Source of the DNA: Tritrichomonas musculus
Lineage: Eukaryota; Parabasalia; Tritrichomonadida; Tritrichomonadidae
Assembly (NCBI GenBank): GCA_039105265.1
Contig: JAPFFF010000044.1
Location: 1,178,001 to 1,242,000, forward strand
Length of the DNA: 64,000 bases
Direction: 5' to 3'
In this document: positions 1 to 9,215 of the stretch, in pieces
How positions within the stretch are numbered: the stretch's first letter is position 1
Layout: each line of letters begins with the position of its first letter
Notes under the pieces: generated by a model
What the model was told of the DNA's origin: nothing
Database searches by the model: none
The model's input: only the letters and a program-made list of their open reading frames with translations
Made by a program: the position numbers and the translations under genes

Positions 1-115
1 CATTTTTAATAAAGTGGTCCTTAATAAAACTTTTGATATATTTCAATGAAAATATGATCGTTGATGAGTTTTTGATTAGAGAAATTTAAATTTTTAAAAA
101 TTTAAGGATTATTTG

Positions 116-3100
116 ATGAATGCGTTTTTTACAATCGATCAAAATTTTGATTTTAATCAACAAATAGAACAAGATAAAATATATAATTGCATTTTTTTCG
201 GTGGATTCAATTTACAACTAGTTTTAACATCAACAAGTTCACAAAGCATCACACAAATCATCGAATATAGTATTGTTCGTCCAGTTGTTTCGATTCGATT
301 TTATAACGAAGGAGATAATATTTTTTTCTGTTATTGTTGTCAAAACGTTTGTTGTATTATTTTAGTTACGGAATCGACACATATCATTTCATTATTAAAC
401 AAGATGCGGAACTATTTTATTATCTATTTAAATCAAGAAGACTATGGATACCTTCAATCTAATAATATTAATTATCCTTCATTAACAGAAACGCAGATGA
501 ATGAACTACTCAACGAAAGTAAGAGTATGAATGTAGGTTATTTTAATGGCTTAAATTTCCGTAATGATAACACATTTACATTTTCCAAATATTTATTTCT
601 AACACACTCGTTAATCAGTTCGTTCTTTATTCGACGCAATTATTATTCGATATCAGAATTCCAATGTTCGATTCCGGTTGATTGTCCTAATCATAGTTTT
701 GAACAATTCACCGCGAATGATTTTTGTTTCATTCGGACTATTCAAACAGAGCAAGTGAAATTATGTTTGAATTTAAAACATGGCTATTTATGCGTATTAA
801 AAAGTTTCCCATATCGTTCAACATATGAACTTGAGAAAGAACGACATTCACAGCTCAAATATCACCCGAACATTGTGAACTGCTTTGGCTTCATCGACGA
901 CGACCCATCAAACCTGCAGCCGAGCCTTGTATATGAATTTTCATCTCACATTTCACTCGACTACATGTTTGACAACAACGTTCAAATCGACGACACTATC
1001 AAAACTAAAATAATCTATCAAATTCTCGGCGGCCTTGACTACCTGCACCAGGAAGGAATGATCCACCAAAATCTGACACCAGAAAACATTCTGATCAATT
1101 CAAACTACGATGTGAGCTTGACACATTTGAGCGGATGCCGAATTTATAAAGGCGAAGGCCAATTTGAACCAGCAGAAGGCATGTCATTTCACGATGATCT
1201 TGGACTTTTTGGCCTTCTCATTTACGAAGTTATTTATATGAAACCAGTCTGGTCGAAGAAAGACTACCCGAACCTCACGTCATGGGATCGTCTTTCATAC
1301 ATCAATGAGCACGACATGCCACCACTTTCTATTGAAATTGGCTCCATCATTGAATTGTATGAGAAATGCATCCACCAATCACTCAACAATCGCATTTCGA
1401 CCTTTTTATATCTCAAAGAATACCAGAACTACTACTACTACTTCTACAACTCAAATCTCCACCACTTACTAGCGAAAGTATATGAGACACAAATAGTCCA
1501 GTCGCCTCGGCGAGATCTTCGCAAGGACGTCCAATACTACATTCACAAGAGCAACGAGAACGATGCGGAGAGTTTATATCTTCTTGGAGTTTTTTACAAG
1601 GAAGGCGCGTACTACGAGGAAGACCATCGGACATCACTTCGCAAATTCCAACAGGCATCGAACTACTTCTGTAGTGAAGCGTTATTTGAACTTATCAAAG
1701 GAACACTGAATGGAATCAACACCGGGATCAGTGAAGACATGAGTTTGAATATGCTTCGAGATTTTGTGTCTGGAAGTGGCAACATTGGACCCAAATTTTT
1801 CTATTCGAAATTTGTTATTGAGAATCCAAAGAAATTCCACGAATCGGACGTAAACAAAGCAGTCCAACTTTTAGTTGAAATCCGAGATTCTAGTTCAGAA
1901 GCGCAATCATATTTAGGCAAGATGATGCTTGAAGGTCAAATATTCCAACAAGATGTCTCTAGTGCTGTTTCATACTTTGAACATGCGAGCATGAAATGTT
2001 CGAGTGAAGCAGTATTGAATCTTGGTAACATCTATGACACAGGTTTTGATAACATTGTTTCCAAAGATCCAACGAAATCGCTCAAATACTATTTCCTTAG
2101 TGCGAGTCTTCGAAACGAAACATCTCTCAAAATCCTCATTAGCAAGTACGACAGTTTAGAGTTTGGTTATCAAAGACAGACACTAAAGCTTCTCAAAATT
2201 GGGGCGAAGCAACGCATTACAGCTGCTCTCAATTTCATTGGCTTCTACCAGATCAGACTTGCCAATGATAAAGAGAACAAAGAAAGCAAAGAGAGGAAAG
2301 ATAGAAGAATATGGAAAGGAATTCGTTATTTGACAATTGCAGCCGATCAAAATGATCTCGAATCATCGATTAGAATTGCCAAAGAATACTACTTCCATTA
2401 TAATGTCGAACAAGACATCAAGAAGGCCTTCAAGTACTATCAAATATACAAGAAGCTCGGTGGAACCGAAGTTATCAAAGATTTCGAAAACAGCTCTTCA
2501 ATAACGACTTTCAAGTCCACAAAGAAAGACAAAGATTTGACAATTGACTTCTACAGCGGCCTTTTTATTGAGCGAGGTTTTTCAACACTAACAATTGACA
2601 ACTTTTATGAATCCAACGATCATGATGCAATGTTTTTAAAAACACAAATTATGCTTAAAGAACAGACATCGCCATTTAACAAGATAATTCGTGTTTTGAA
2701 GGAATCATCACAAACGAATTCATATGCACAAAATGAACTCGGCAAAATTTATGCCTATTCAATTGGAACCGAACAAAACATTGATGAAGCAATTCGTTTG
2801 TTTACATTGGCTGCTAAAAATGGCCACAATGAGGCACAGTATCATCTCGGCATGCTAATGAAAGAGAAAGATCCAAATTTGTCATTAGCAATGCTCAAAC
2901 AAAGTTCTTCAAATAATTATTTGAATGCACTTTATGAAATGGGCCTTTATCATGCCAACAAGAAAGAATTGAGGGTTGCAAAATCTTATCTTCGTTCTGC
3001 AATCATTCAAAAACACGCCTATTCTTACTACATGCTTGGCTTATTGAGTGACGATGAAAAAGTGTCAACCGAAATTATTAATTTGTTCAAAACTGCTGCT

Positions 3101-3349
3101 TCTATAAATTGTATCGACGCAGAGAATAAATTAAGTGAAATGAATAAAAGTGCCAAGTTGTTCCCTGGTCGATGCATTGGCGAAAACAAGGCCGGCAATA
3201 AAGGCCACTTTTATGAATGCTTTACTTGTGGAATTATTAATGGATTGAAAATTTGCGCGTTTTGCGCAAGGACTAAACATTCTGATCACATGCTTCTCGA
3301 TCTTGGTGAAATAGATGATGCACCATGCTGCCAAACATCTCCTCTTTGA
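116..3349 (+). CDS. Pseudokinase-Sel1 repeat protein with C-terminal UBR-box-like zinc finger
   Basis: A 1,077-residue protein from the ATG at 116; a TTG just upstream is in frame but is not a likely start. Residues about 195-435 have a protein-kinase fold pattern: a beta-3 lysine (VLK, K229), a YHPNIV segment, then HQNLTPENIL (H317-Q318-N319) where active kinases have HRDLKPEN. The DFG site reads HLSG (337-340). Both catalytic aspartates are therefore absent and it should be a pseudokinase. Residues about 485-1000 are Sel1-like helical repeats (for example LGVFYKEG, LGKIYAYSIGTEQNIDEA). Residues 1020-1065 contain a Cys/His pattern (C..., YECFTCG, CAFCARTKHSDH) resembling the UBR box that binds N-degrons in ubiquitin ligases. 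Family knowledge suggests an adaptor or scaffold; a role in ubiquitin-linked recognition is inference. No signal peptide is seen. Confidence 0.85.
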   Translation: MNAFFTIDQNFDFNQQIEQDKIYNCIFFGGFNLQLVLTSTSSQSITQIIEYSIVRPVVSIRFYNEGDNIFFCYCCQNVCCIILVTESTHIISLLNKMRNYFIIYLNQEDYGYLQSNNINYPSLTETQMNELLNESKSMNVGYFNGLNFRNDNTFTFSKYLFLTHSLISSFFIRRNYYSISEFQCSIPVDCPNHSFEQFTANDFCFIRTIQTEQVKLCLNLKHGYLCVLKSFPYRSTYELEKERHSQLKYHPNIVNCFGFIDDDPSNLQPSLVYEFSSHISLDYMFDNNVQIDDTIKTKIIYQILGGLDYLHQEGMIHQNLTPENILINSNYDVSLTHLSGCRIYKGEGQFEPAEGMSFHDDLGLFGLLIYEVIYMKPVWSKKDYPNLTSWDRLSYINEHDMPPLSIEIGSIIELYEKCIHQSLNNRISTFLYLKEYQNYYYYFYNSNLHHLLAKVYETQIVQSPRRDLRKDVQYYIHKSNENDAESLYLLGVFYKEGAYYEEDHRTSLRKFQQASNYFCSEALFELIKGTLNGINTGISEDMSLNMLRDFVSGSGNIGPKFFYSKFVIENPKKFHESDVNKAVQLLVEIRDSSSEAQSYLGKMMLEGQIFQQDVSSAVSYFEHASMKCSSEAVLNLGNIYDTGFDNIVSKDPTKSLKYYFLSASLRNETSLKILISKYDSLEFGYQRQTLKLLKIGAKQRITAALNFIGFYQIRLANDKENKESKERKDRRIWKGIRYLTIAADQNDLESSIRIAKEYYFHYNVEQDIKKAFKYYQIYKKLGGTEVIKDFENSSSITTFKSTKKDKDLTIDFYSGLFIERGFSTLTIDNFYESNDHDAMFLKTQIMLKEQTSPFNKIIRVLKESSQTNSYAQNELGKIYAYSIGTEQNIDEAIRLFTLAAKNGHNEAQYHLGMLMKEKDPNLSLAMLKQSSSNNYLNALYEMGLYHANKKELRVAKSYLRSAIIQKHAYSYYMLGLLSDDEKVSTEIINLFKTAASINCIDAENKLSEMNKSAKLFPGRCIGENKAGNKGHFYECFTCGIINGLKICAFCARTKHSDHMLLDLGEIDDAPCCQTSPL

Positions 3350-3559
3350 TTTTTTTTTTATTTTAAGATTTGTTATAAATTTCTAGAATAAAAGAGATAA
3401 TAATCGCATTTATAATTTATTTTTTTTTACAATTATATGATAAATATATTTTTGGTATTTAGTCTTTAATATAATTATAATTTATCAATATATCTCTATT
3501 GCAATACGATTTTTATTATTTATTATTTTCAATACTTTACAAAATTTATACCGTTTTTC

Positions 3560-3564
3560 TCATT
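3560..3564 (+). promoter_or_regulatory. Putative initiator (Inr) element TCATT
   Basis: TCATT with its A 14 bases before the ATG at 3576. Trichomonad genes commonly use an Inr of the form TCA(+1)Y(T/A) within about 20 bases of the start codon, recognised in Trichomonas vaginalis by IBP39. The match is short, so the call rests on position. Confidence 0.45.
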
Positions 3565-3575
3565 TTTAAATAAGT

Positions 3576-4664
3576 ATGGAGATTCAAAAATATTTCCAAC
3601 AAAAGAAAGAGCTTTATGACATTCTCTTTAAATTTATTGAATACGAAAATGATTCAACTGACATTTTCGAAGTATTAATTGATACTATTGAATCACAAAA
3701 CATTAACGAAAACAAGGATGAATTTGTAGAATTCATAATTTTGTTATCCAAAATAGCCAAAAATCATCATAGATTTCCAATGTTTATTAATAGAATCGAA
3801 CAAATTTTGATACAAATCGATATCAAACAAACCCTTTCAAATATTGAAATATTCAATTTATTCAAAAACAACAAACGCATTCTTCTCTTTCTATTCCAAG
3901 AGAAAATATTAATTCCTGATGAAACAATTCTTAAATTCATAGACAACAATCAAGATTACACCTTTTATTTTTACAACGAAATCAAACCATTTTTAAGTCA
4001 AGCAAAAATGAATCAAATTGAAAAAGATATTCAAAATTTTGAAGATGTTTTCAACAACTTTGAAGAAAAGTGTCAAAATGGTGAAAATGATTCATTTATT
4101 TGTTCATTAATTCGTAATGATTCAATTGACCAATTTGTTGTTTATTCAAATCAAACAAATATGCCACTTTCAAGCAAAATAAAACCGTCATTTTTTGAAA
4201 CAAATAATTTTTTATTAAAGAAAAAGGATACGACCTTAATTGAATATGCAGCTTTCTTTGGTTCGATACAAATATTTCAATATTTACGATTAAATAATGT
4301 TGAATTAAAACCATCGTTGTGGCTTTATGCAATTCATTCGCAAAATGCTGAATTGATTCATCTTCTTGAAAGTAGTCAAGTAAAGCTAGATAACGAAATA
4401 CTTTATAACTGCCTTAAAGAATCAATTAAATGCCATCACAATGACATATCCAACTATATTTTGAATAATCTTATGTATGAAAAAGTTGTTCATAATTATA
4501 TCGTTATGTGTGGCTTTCAACATCATAATTATCTATTTTTGCCAGTTGATTTTGAAAATGAATTCATCTTTTATTTTACTTGCAAATATAATTATTTAAC
4601 ATTAGTAAAGCTTCTTTTATCAACAGGAGAAATTCAAATAAATAAGAAAATAAGTCTAGTTTAA
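3576..4664 (+). CDS. Ankyrin/DUF3447-type protein, probable 5' part of a split gene
   Basis: A 362-residue protein. The N-terminal half is the helical leader typical of trichomonad ankyrin proteins, with the phrases IEQILIQIDIKQTLSNIEIFNLFKN split over residues about 70-95 and the run LLFLFQEKIL near 108. Ankyrin-like units follow: TLIEYAAFFGSIQIFQYL (about 215-235), LWLYAIHSQNAELIHLLE, and a last unit ending TLVKLLLSTGEIQIN, where the frame stops. The next gene, 75 bases on and in another frame, opens with an ankyrin unit (ALHLAAEKNNIEIIKLLL). The two reading frames may be parts of one gene separated by a frame change, or the first may be a shortened protein. The family usually acts as cytoplasmic protein-interaction scaffolds; the specific role is unknown. 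Confidence 0.7.
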   Translation: MEIQKYFQQKKELYDILFKFIEYENDSTDIFEVLIDTIESQNINENKDEFVEFIILLSKIAKNHHRFPMFINRIEQILIQIDIKQTLSNIEIFNLFKNNKRILLFLFQEKILIPDETILKFIDNNQDYTFYFYNEIKPFLSQAKMNQIEKDIQNFEDVFNNFEEKCQNGENDSFICSLIRNDSIDQFVVYSNQTNMPLSSKIKPSFFETNNFLLKKKDTTLIEYAAFFGSIQIFQYLRLNNVELKPSLWLYAIHSQNAELIHLLESSQVKLDNEILYNCLKESIKCHHNDISNYILNNLMYEKVVHNYIVMCGFQHHNYLFLPVDFENEFIFYFTCKYNYLTLVKLLLSTGEIQINKKISLV

Positions 4665-4738
4665 ACAGTCACATATTTAAATGATGTAATTATCAATCAT
4701 TAAACATTCAATGGAGGAGTTTTTTTGGCTGTTTTTAA

Positions 4739-6007
4739 ATGAAGTTTCAAACAGTTTTTTTTAATGTTTCGGCATTACATCTTGCTGCAGAAAAGAATAA
4801 TATTGAAATTATTAAACTTTTATTATCACAACCAGGAATTGAGATTGGTAAACAAGAATTCAAATATACCAAATTGAGTGAAATCACAATTCCTTCCTCT
4901 GTGACGTTAATTGAAGACGAAACTTTTGATAAATGTTCAAATCTTGAACAAATTACAATTCCATCGTCAGTTACGTCAATTGGATCATTTGCATTTTCAG
5001 AATGCATTTTGTTAACAGAAATTGTTATTCCTTCTTCTGTTAAATCAATTGGAAGTTATGCATTTTACGGATGCTCAAGTCTTGAGAAAGTGATGATTCC
5101 TTCTTCAGTAACGTCAATTAACAAATGCACATTTATGGGCTGTTACGTTTTAAAAAATGTTTTGATTCCATCTTCAATCACTGAAATCGGAAACGATGCT
5201 TTTTATGAGTGCAGTTCATTAAATGAAATAACTATTCCTTCATCTGTTATTAAAATTGAATCAAATGCATTTGAAAAATGTTATTCTTTAAATCAATTTT
5301 TGTTTTCTAGGCCTTCATCGTTGACTGCTATTGAATATTCGTTATTTACTGAATGCAGAAATTTGAAAGAAATAATAATACCTTCTTCTGTTTCAATTAT
5401 TGAGTCTCATGCATTCGAAGATTGCTCTAAACTAACTAAAATAACATTTGAAGATCCTTCTTCTTTGGAAAAAATTGATTCTTATGCTTTCAAAGGATGT
5501 CTTTCACTCACTGAAATTTGCATTCCATCATCAGTTACCAAAATAGGCGAATATAATTTCCAAAAGTGCATATCTCTAGAAAAAGTTCTATTTTTGTCAC
5601 CAATAAAAGAAATTGGTTACTCAGAATTTCTTGAATGCTCAAAGTTAACTCAAATAAAGATCCCTTCTTCTTGCGTTTCAATTAATTCATTTTCTTTCTG
5701 TAAGTGCTCATCATTGGAAAGTATTGAAATTCCTTCCTCGGTAAAACATATATATGAAAGTGCCTTTGATGAATGCTCTTCATTAAAAAATATTGAATTT
5801 CAAAGTCCTTCGTCGTTAGTTTATATTGGAAAAAGTGCTTTTTATAAGTGTGCGTCATTAGCACAAATTTGTTTCCCTTCTTCTTTGGCTGAAATAGATG
5901 AAAATGCTTTCGAAGAATGCAATTCTCTAAAGAAAATATCAATTCATTGTCAAATAGACAAAAATTTGGTTGGAATTAATCCTGATGTCATAATTGATCA
6001 GATATGA
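4739..6007 (+). CDS. Ankyrin unit fused to BspA-type (LRR_5) leucine-rich repeats
   Basis: A 422-residue protein. Residues about 10-35 form one ankyrin repeat (ALHLAAEKNNIEIIKLLL). From residue 45 to 410 there are about 15 LRR_5 units of 23-26 residues with the consensus L-x-x-I-x-IPSSV-x-x-I-x-x-x-AF-x-x-C-x-x-L, which is the BspA-like family very expanded in trichomonads. There is no signal peptide and no membrane segment, unlike the two BspA-like genes at 48.6 and 52.7 kb, so this product is probably intracellular. An in-frame stop sits directly before the ATG, and the preceding gene ends in the ankyrin unit that should come just before this one. It may therefore be the 3' half of a broken ankyrin-LRR gene. 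Confidence 0.75.
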   Translation: MKFQTVFFNVSALHLAAEKNNIEIIKLLLSQPGIEIGKQEFKYTKLSEITIPSSVTLIEDETFDKCSNLEQITIPSSVTSIGSFAFSECILLTEIVIPSSVKSIGSYAFYGCSSLEKVMIPSSVTSINKCTFMGCYVLKNVLIPSSITEIGNDAFYECSSLNEITIPSSVIKIESNAFEKCYSLNQFLFSRPSSLTAIEYSLFTECRNLKEIIIPSSVSIIESHAFEDCSKLTKITFEDPSSLEKIDSYAFKGCLSLTEICIPSSVTKIGEYNFQKCISLEKVLFLSPIKEIGYSEFLECSKLTQIKIPSSCVSINSFSFCKCSSLESIEIPSSVKHIYESAFDECSSLKNIEFQSPSSLVYIGKSAFYKCASLAQICFPSSLAEIDENAFEECNSLKKISIHCQIDKNLVGINPDVIIDQI

Positions 6008-6251
6008 TAGAAAAAAAAAAATTAAATAAAATAATATCCCTATAACAGTAATCTAGAGATTAATAGAAATAATTTAATATTTGTATCAGTAAAATTCACT
6101 GATTCTTCAAAATATTATATCTAAAAAAAAATATTAAATATCATTTAATAGGTATAAAAATTCATTTTATTTTTATCTAAAAAAAAGAAGAAAAGGAAAA
6201 ATAGGTAAAAAGAAAAATTTTTAAAAAATTAAAATCGCCTTAATTGCAAAT

Positions 6252-7016
6252 TTACAAATTTGACAATTCGGGATGTTTTTTAATTATAGTGTTTTTTTCT
6301 TTTCTTAGGTATCTGATAATACTTTCACCAAATTTGAGATAATGTATGAAGTACAGTCTAATGTCACGACGTTCTGCACGGGTTATAGCTTCAAAACCAA
6401 ATTGATCTTGAAGGCACTGATGGATAATTTTGACAAATTTTTTGTCAAATTTTTTCTTTTTGGTAAAAGTGGAATAATAGCCTTCTTTGAACATTAATAA
6501 ATTTTCAGAAGAAGGAAAAAGGACTCCATCATAATGATATAAAGGATTATATCTATGAAGTCTTTTGGATAAAGGAATTGAATCAAACCCTGCTTTTTGT
6601 GAGCAAGGTAATATATTCAATATTTTTTGTTGTTGATTTTGATTTGCTTCAGTTAATTTAGGATTGCTTTGTCCGGTATCTATTAAAACTGATATGCCTT
6701 TCGCATTGTCCTTACAAATTAAGGTAGAATCTTTTTGGATATGATTTTGATCATAATTATCACATTTTTGATTTTCAAAAGTTAGATTAGCGTTAGGAAT
6801 TTCTATGTTTACAGGAATATCATCAAATTCATTATTTGAACAAAATGGATCTTGAAAGTCTTCATAATTGTCAAGATTATTTGAATCATAATCATCAAAC
6901 CCAAAAGAATAAAACTCTTCAGAATAAAAATCATCATCATTATCACTTGGGTTCATATCTTTTTTTATCATTTCATGAAATGATAGGTTAGATGATAGGT
7001 TAGAACAGAAGGACAT
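6252..7016 (-). CDS. Hypothetical acidic protein with basic helical C-terminus
   Basis: A 254-residue protein I do not recognise. Residues about 20-75 are very acidic and Asn-rich (NPSDNDDDFYSEEF, DDYDSNNLDNYEDF), which suggests disorder. Residues about 145-254 look folded: LHRYNPLYHYDGVLFP, a Lys-rich stretch (TKKKKFDKKF), then helices with ITRAERRDIRLYFIHYLKFG and a C-terminal basic helix. An acidic N-terminus followed by a basic helical domain would suit a small DNA-binding or transcription regulator, but that is a guess from composition only. It is the only minus-strand gene among plus-strand neighbours here. A TCATT element lies 7 bases before its ATG, which supports it being a transcribed gene. 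Confidence 0.65.
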   Translation of the reverse strand: MSFCSNLSSNLSFHEMIKKDMNPSDNDDDFYSEEFYSFGFDDYDSNNLDNYEDFQDPFCSNNEFDDIPVNIEIPNANLTFENQKCDNYDQNHIQKDSTLICKDNAKGISVLIDTGQSNPKLTEANQNQQQKILNILPCSQKAGFDSIPLSKRLHRYNPLYHYDGVLFPSSENLLMFKEGYYSTFTKKKKFDKKFVKIIHQCLQDQFGFEAITRAERRDIRLYFIHYLKFGESIIRYLRKEKNTIIKKHPELSNL

Positions 7017-7020
7017 TCAA

Positions 7021-7025
7021 AATGA
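7021..7025 (-). promoter_or_regulatory. Putative Inr TCATT for the acidic hypothetical gene
   Basis: On the minus strand, TCATT has its A at 7023, 7 bases before the ATG at 7016. Confidence 0.4.
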
Positions 7026-7334
7026 AAAACAAGACACATAAATTTCAATTGAAAAAAAAATAGAAAAAAAAAAACGTATATACTAAAACAAATTTCATGC
7101 CACCGTAATTAAAAATGAAATATAATTTTTTTCTTACATTTTAGAATGATTTAAATTAAAAATGAAAAGAATTTTCATATTTAATGATAAAATTTTCATA
7201 TCATATTCGAATTAAAGCAAATATTACTGCATATATCATACAATACAAGTGTAAGATTTATAAACTAAATATTAAAAAGGAAAAATTTTTGATATTTTTA
7301 AAAATATAGTATAATTTTAAGGAATTAAAAAAAA

Positions 7335-7398
7335 TGGTTTCAATAGGAGTCGAACCATTTGATACATCTAAAATTATTACAATGATACTAAAAAATCA
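7335..7398 (-). pseudogene. Degraded tRNA-like sequence
   Basis: Read on the minus strand, there is a good T-arm/B-box core (GGTTCGACTCC), a 3' end CTATTGAAACCA and a following T-run that could stop RNA polymerase III. A weak A-box-like stretch (TAGTATCATTG) lies 5'. No paired 5' acceptor strand or clean anticodon stem can be drawn, so it looks like a decayed tRNA or tRNA-derived fragment. Its isotype is unknown. The rest of 7017-7484 is AT-rich with no gene seen. Confidence 0.3.
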
Positions 7399-7484
7399 TT
7401 TTTTTAATTCAAAAAACTGAGAAAATTTCATTTTTTTTAACTCAGAATTCATAAAAACATTCAAAGAGATTTTTTTTTTTTCAA

Positions 7485-9215
7485 ATGAATGAAGATAATG
7501 AAGTTGACTTATTTAGCATTCTAAATGAATCTGATTATATTTGTGACGAAAATACAGGTGAATTTATAATTACTGTTCCTAAAGTTCAATCAGAAAGCCT
7601 TATAACAGTTGGTATCCCATGCAAAATATCATCTAATTGCCAAACAATTATTAAAAGCAAAGCTTTTAAAGTTACTTCAGATATTCTTCATTTGAAATCA
7701 CTTAATTTTGAAGCATCCGTAATTGTAACTAACACTCAAGATTTTTCAATTTCAAATTGCACAATAAGAGGAGATGACCGTATAGTTGCCTCTCTAATAA
7801 TATCTGAATGCGAAACTTCTACCATCAATAATGTCACAATTACAGATTCGACTGATATGCAAGGATTATATATTATCAACAGTATTGTTAATGCCGACAA
7901 ACTTTCCATTCACAACTTAACAGGCAGTTTAATAAAGATAGAAAAAGAGTCCTTTCTAACGCTGACTAATTCCAACCTCCATCATTCCGAAAAATATGCA
8001 ATTTCGGCCATCGACCATTCAAGCATTGAAATTTCCAACTGCCATTTTTCAGACACGATAAATTCCCTAATTTACAGTGAAAACTCTTATCTATCCATTA
8101 AAAATAGCTTCTTTTCATATTCTTCTTCGGATGGCATTTTTATTACAGACACGAATGACTTTGTCTTTGAAAACAACACTTTTTCAAGCATAAAGAAAAC
8201 AGCAATTTACATTGATGAAAACTCGTGTGGAACAATTGAAGGTAACACGATAAATGATTGCCAAAACAATGGAATCGTGTCAAAGAAATCAAATGACATC
8301 CTTGTCAAAAGCAACACGATAAATCACACAATTTATCCGTCAATTTGGATTGGCCACAAGTCAGCTGCTTCAATTCAATCCAACAAAATCACGAATTGCG
8401 AATCAAATGGAATAGCAATACGCGGTGCTCAGCATGCTGAAATTGAAGGCTCAGAAATAAGTGAAATGAAAATGAATGGAATTTCGGTATCAAACGCAAG
8501 TTCATGCATTATTCATAATAATAAAATCTCTAATTGCCTGAATGCCGCCATTGCCTCCTTTAACGACGCTTCTGTGAAAGCTGAGAAAAACGTCATTTCA
8601 AATTCGGGCAAGTTTGCTTTCTCTGCGTTCACGTGTGGAACTATCAATGCAAGCAACAATGAAGTTGATTCTGTTAAAGAAGCAATGACCAGTCTAATAT
8701 TAAAAGGCGGCGGTGATTTCATTGACAACAAAGTTCAAAATTGTCCTAAACAAAATGAGTGTGAAACTACCTCATTCTACTTTTTCAAAGGAAATGGGAA
8801 CTTCCCTTCTGTAACTAATGATAAAAAGAGAATTTCTGACAAGTCTGTCGTTCTTGATGAGCTGCTGGCTTCTGAAAGCAGTCTGTGCCTGAATTGCCAT
8901 AAAAACGATCGTTGCTGCTATTTAATGAACTGCGGCCATAAAGTCTTTTGCAAGGACTGTGCTGAAGATGCAATGAAGAATAAAAAGGAGTGTCCTCTTT
9001 GCTTCAGCTCTGTGGATAATTATTCATTCGGTGCCGGAGAAAACGATGACGGATTGTGCGGGATTTGCTTTGAAAAAAAGGCTGATTGTATAATAATTCC
9101 TTGCGGCCATCTCGGCGCTTGCTATTCTTGCTTATATGGATGGTTTAAAAACAAGAAGACATGCCCGTTTTGTAGAAAAGATGTATCACTTTTCCAACAA
9201 ATATCTGATTTTTGA
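7485..9215 (+). CDS. Right-handed beta-helix protein with two C-terminal RING-type fingers
   Basis: A 576-residue protein. Residues about 60-430 are PbH1/Beta_helix repeats of about 22-24 residues (patterns such as SISNCTIRGDD, IEISNCHFSDT, FVFENNTFSSI, IHNNKISNCLNAAI). The C-terminus has two C3HC4-like fingers. Finger 1 begins CLNC (468-471), with CGHKVFCKDC and CPLC. Finger 2 begins CGIC (525-528), with CGHLGACYSC and CPFC (560-563). RING domains recruit E2 enzymes, so a ubiquitin ligase is the best reading, with the beta-helix as substrate-binding surface. The nearest known logic is FBXO11, which pairs a beta-helix with ubiquitin-system domains. No signal peptide or membrane segment is seen. 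Two fingers in tandem could be a RING pair or one functional RING plus a degenerate one; finger 1 has an unusual CC pair. Confidence 0.85.
   Translation: MNEDNEVDLFSILNESDYICDENTGEFIITVPKVQSESLITVGIPCKISSNCQTIIKSKAFKVTSDILHLKSLNFEASVIVTNTQDFSISNCTIRGDDRIVASLIISECETSTINNVTITDSTDMQGLYIINSIVNADKLSIHNLTGSLIKIEKESFLTLTNSNLHHSEKYAISAIDHSSIEISNCHFSDTINSLIYSENSYLSIKNSFFSYSSSDGIFITDTNDFVFENNTFSSIKKTAIYIDENSCGTIEGNTINDCQNNGIVSKKSNDILVKSNTINHTIYPSIWIGHKSAASIQSNKITNCESNGIAIRGAQHAEIEGSEISEMKMNGISVSNASSCIIHNNKISNCLNAAIASFNDASVKAEKNVISNSGKFAFSAFTCGTINASNNEVDSVKEAMTSLILKGGGDFIDNKVQNCPKQNECETTSFYFFKGNGNFPSVTNDKKRISDKSVVLDELLASESSLCLNCHKNDRCCYLMNCGHKVFCKDCAEDAMKNKKECPLCFSSVDNYSFGAGENDDGLCGICFEKKADCIIIPCGHLGACYSCLYGWFKNKKTCPFCRKDVSLFQQISDF

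Noticed and set aside
113-115. TTG as the start of the pseudokinase gene
   Set aside because: An ATG follows directly at 116 and eukaryotic initiation at TTG is rare.
1413-1867. Minus-strand open frames inside the pseudokinase gene
   Set aside because: They are antisense to strong coding sequence and show no domain.
4664-4739. An intron joining the ankyrin and LRR parts
   Set aside because: No trichomonad-type 5' GTAYGT or 3' ACTAACACACAG signals are present in the gap.
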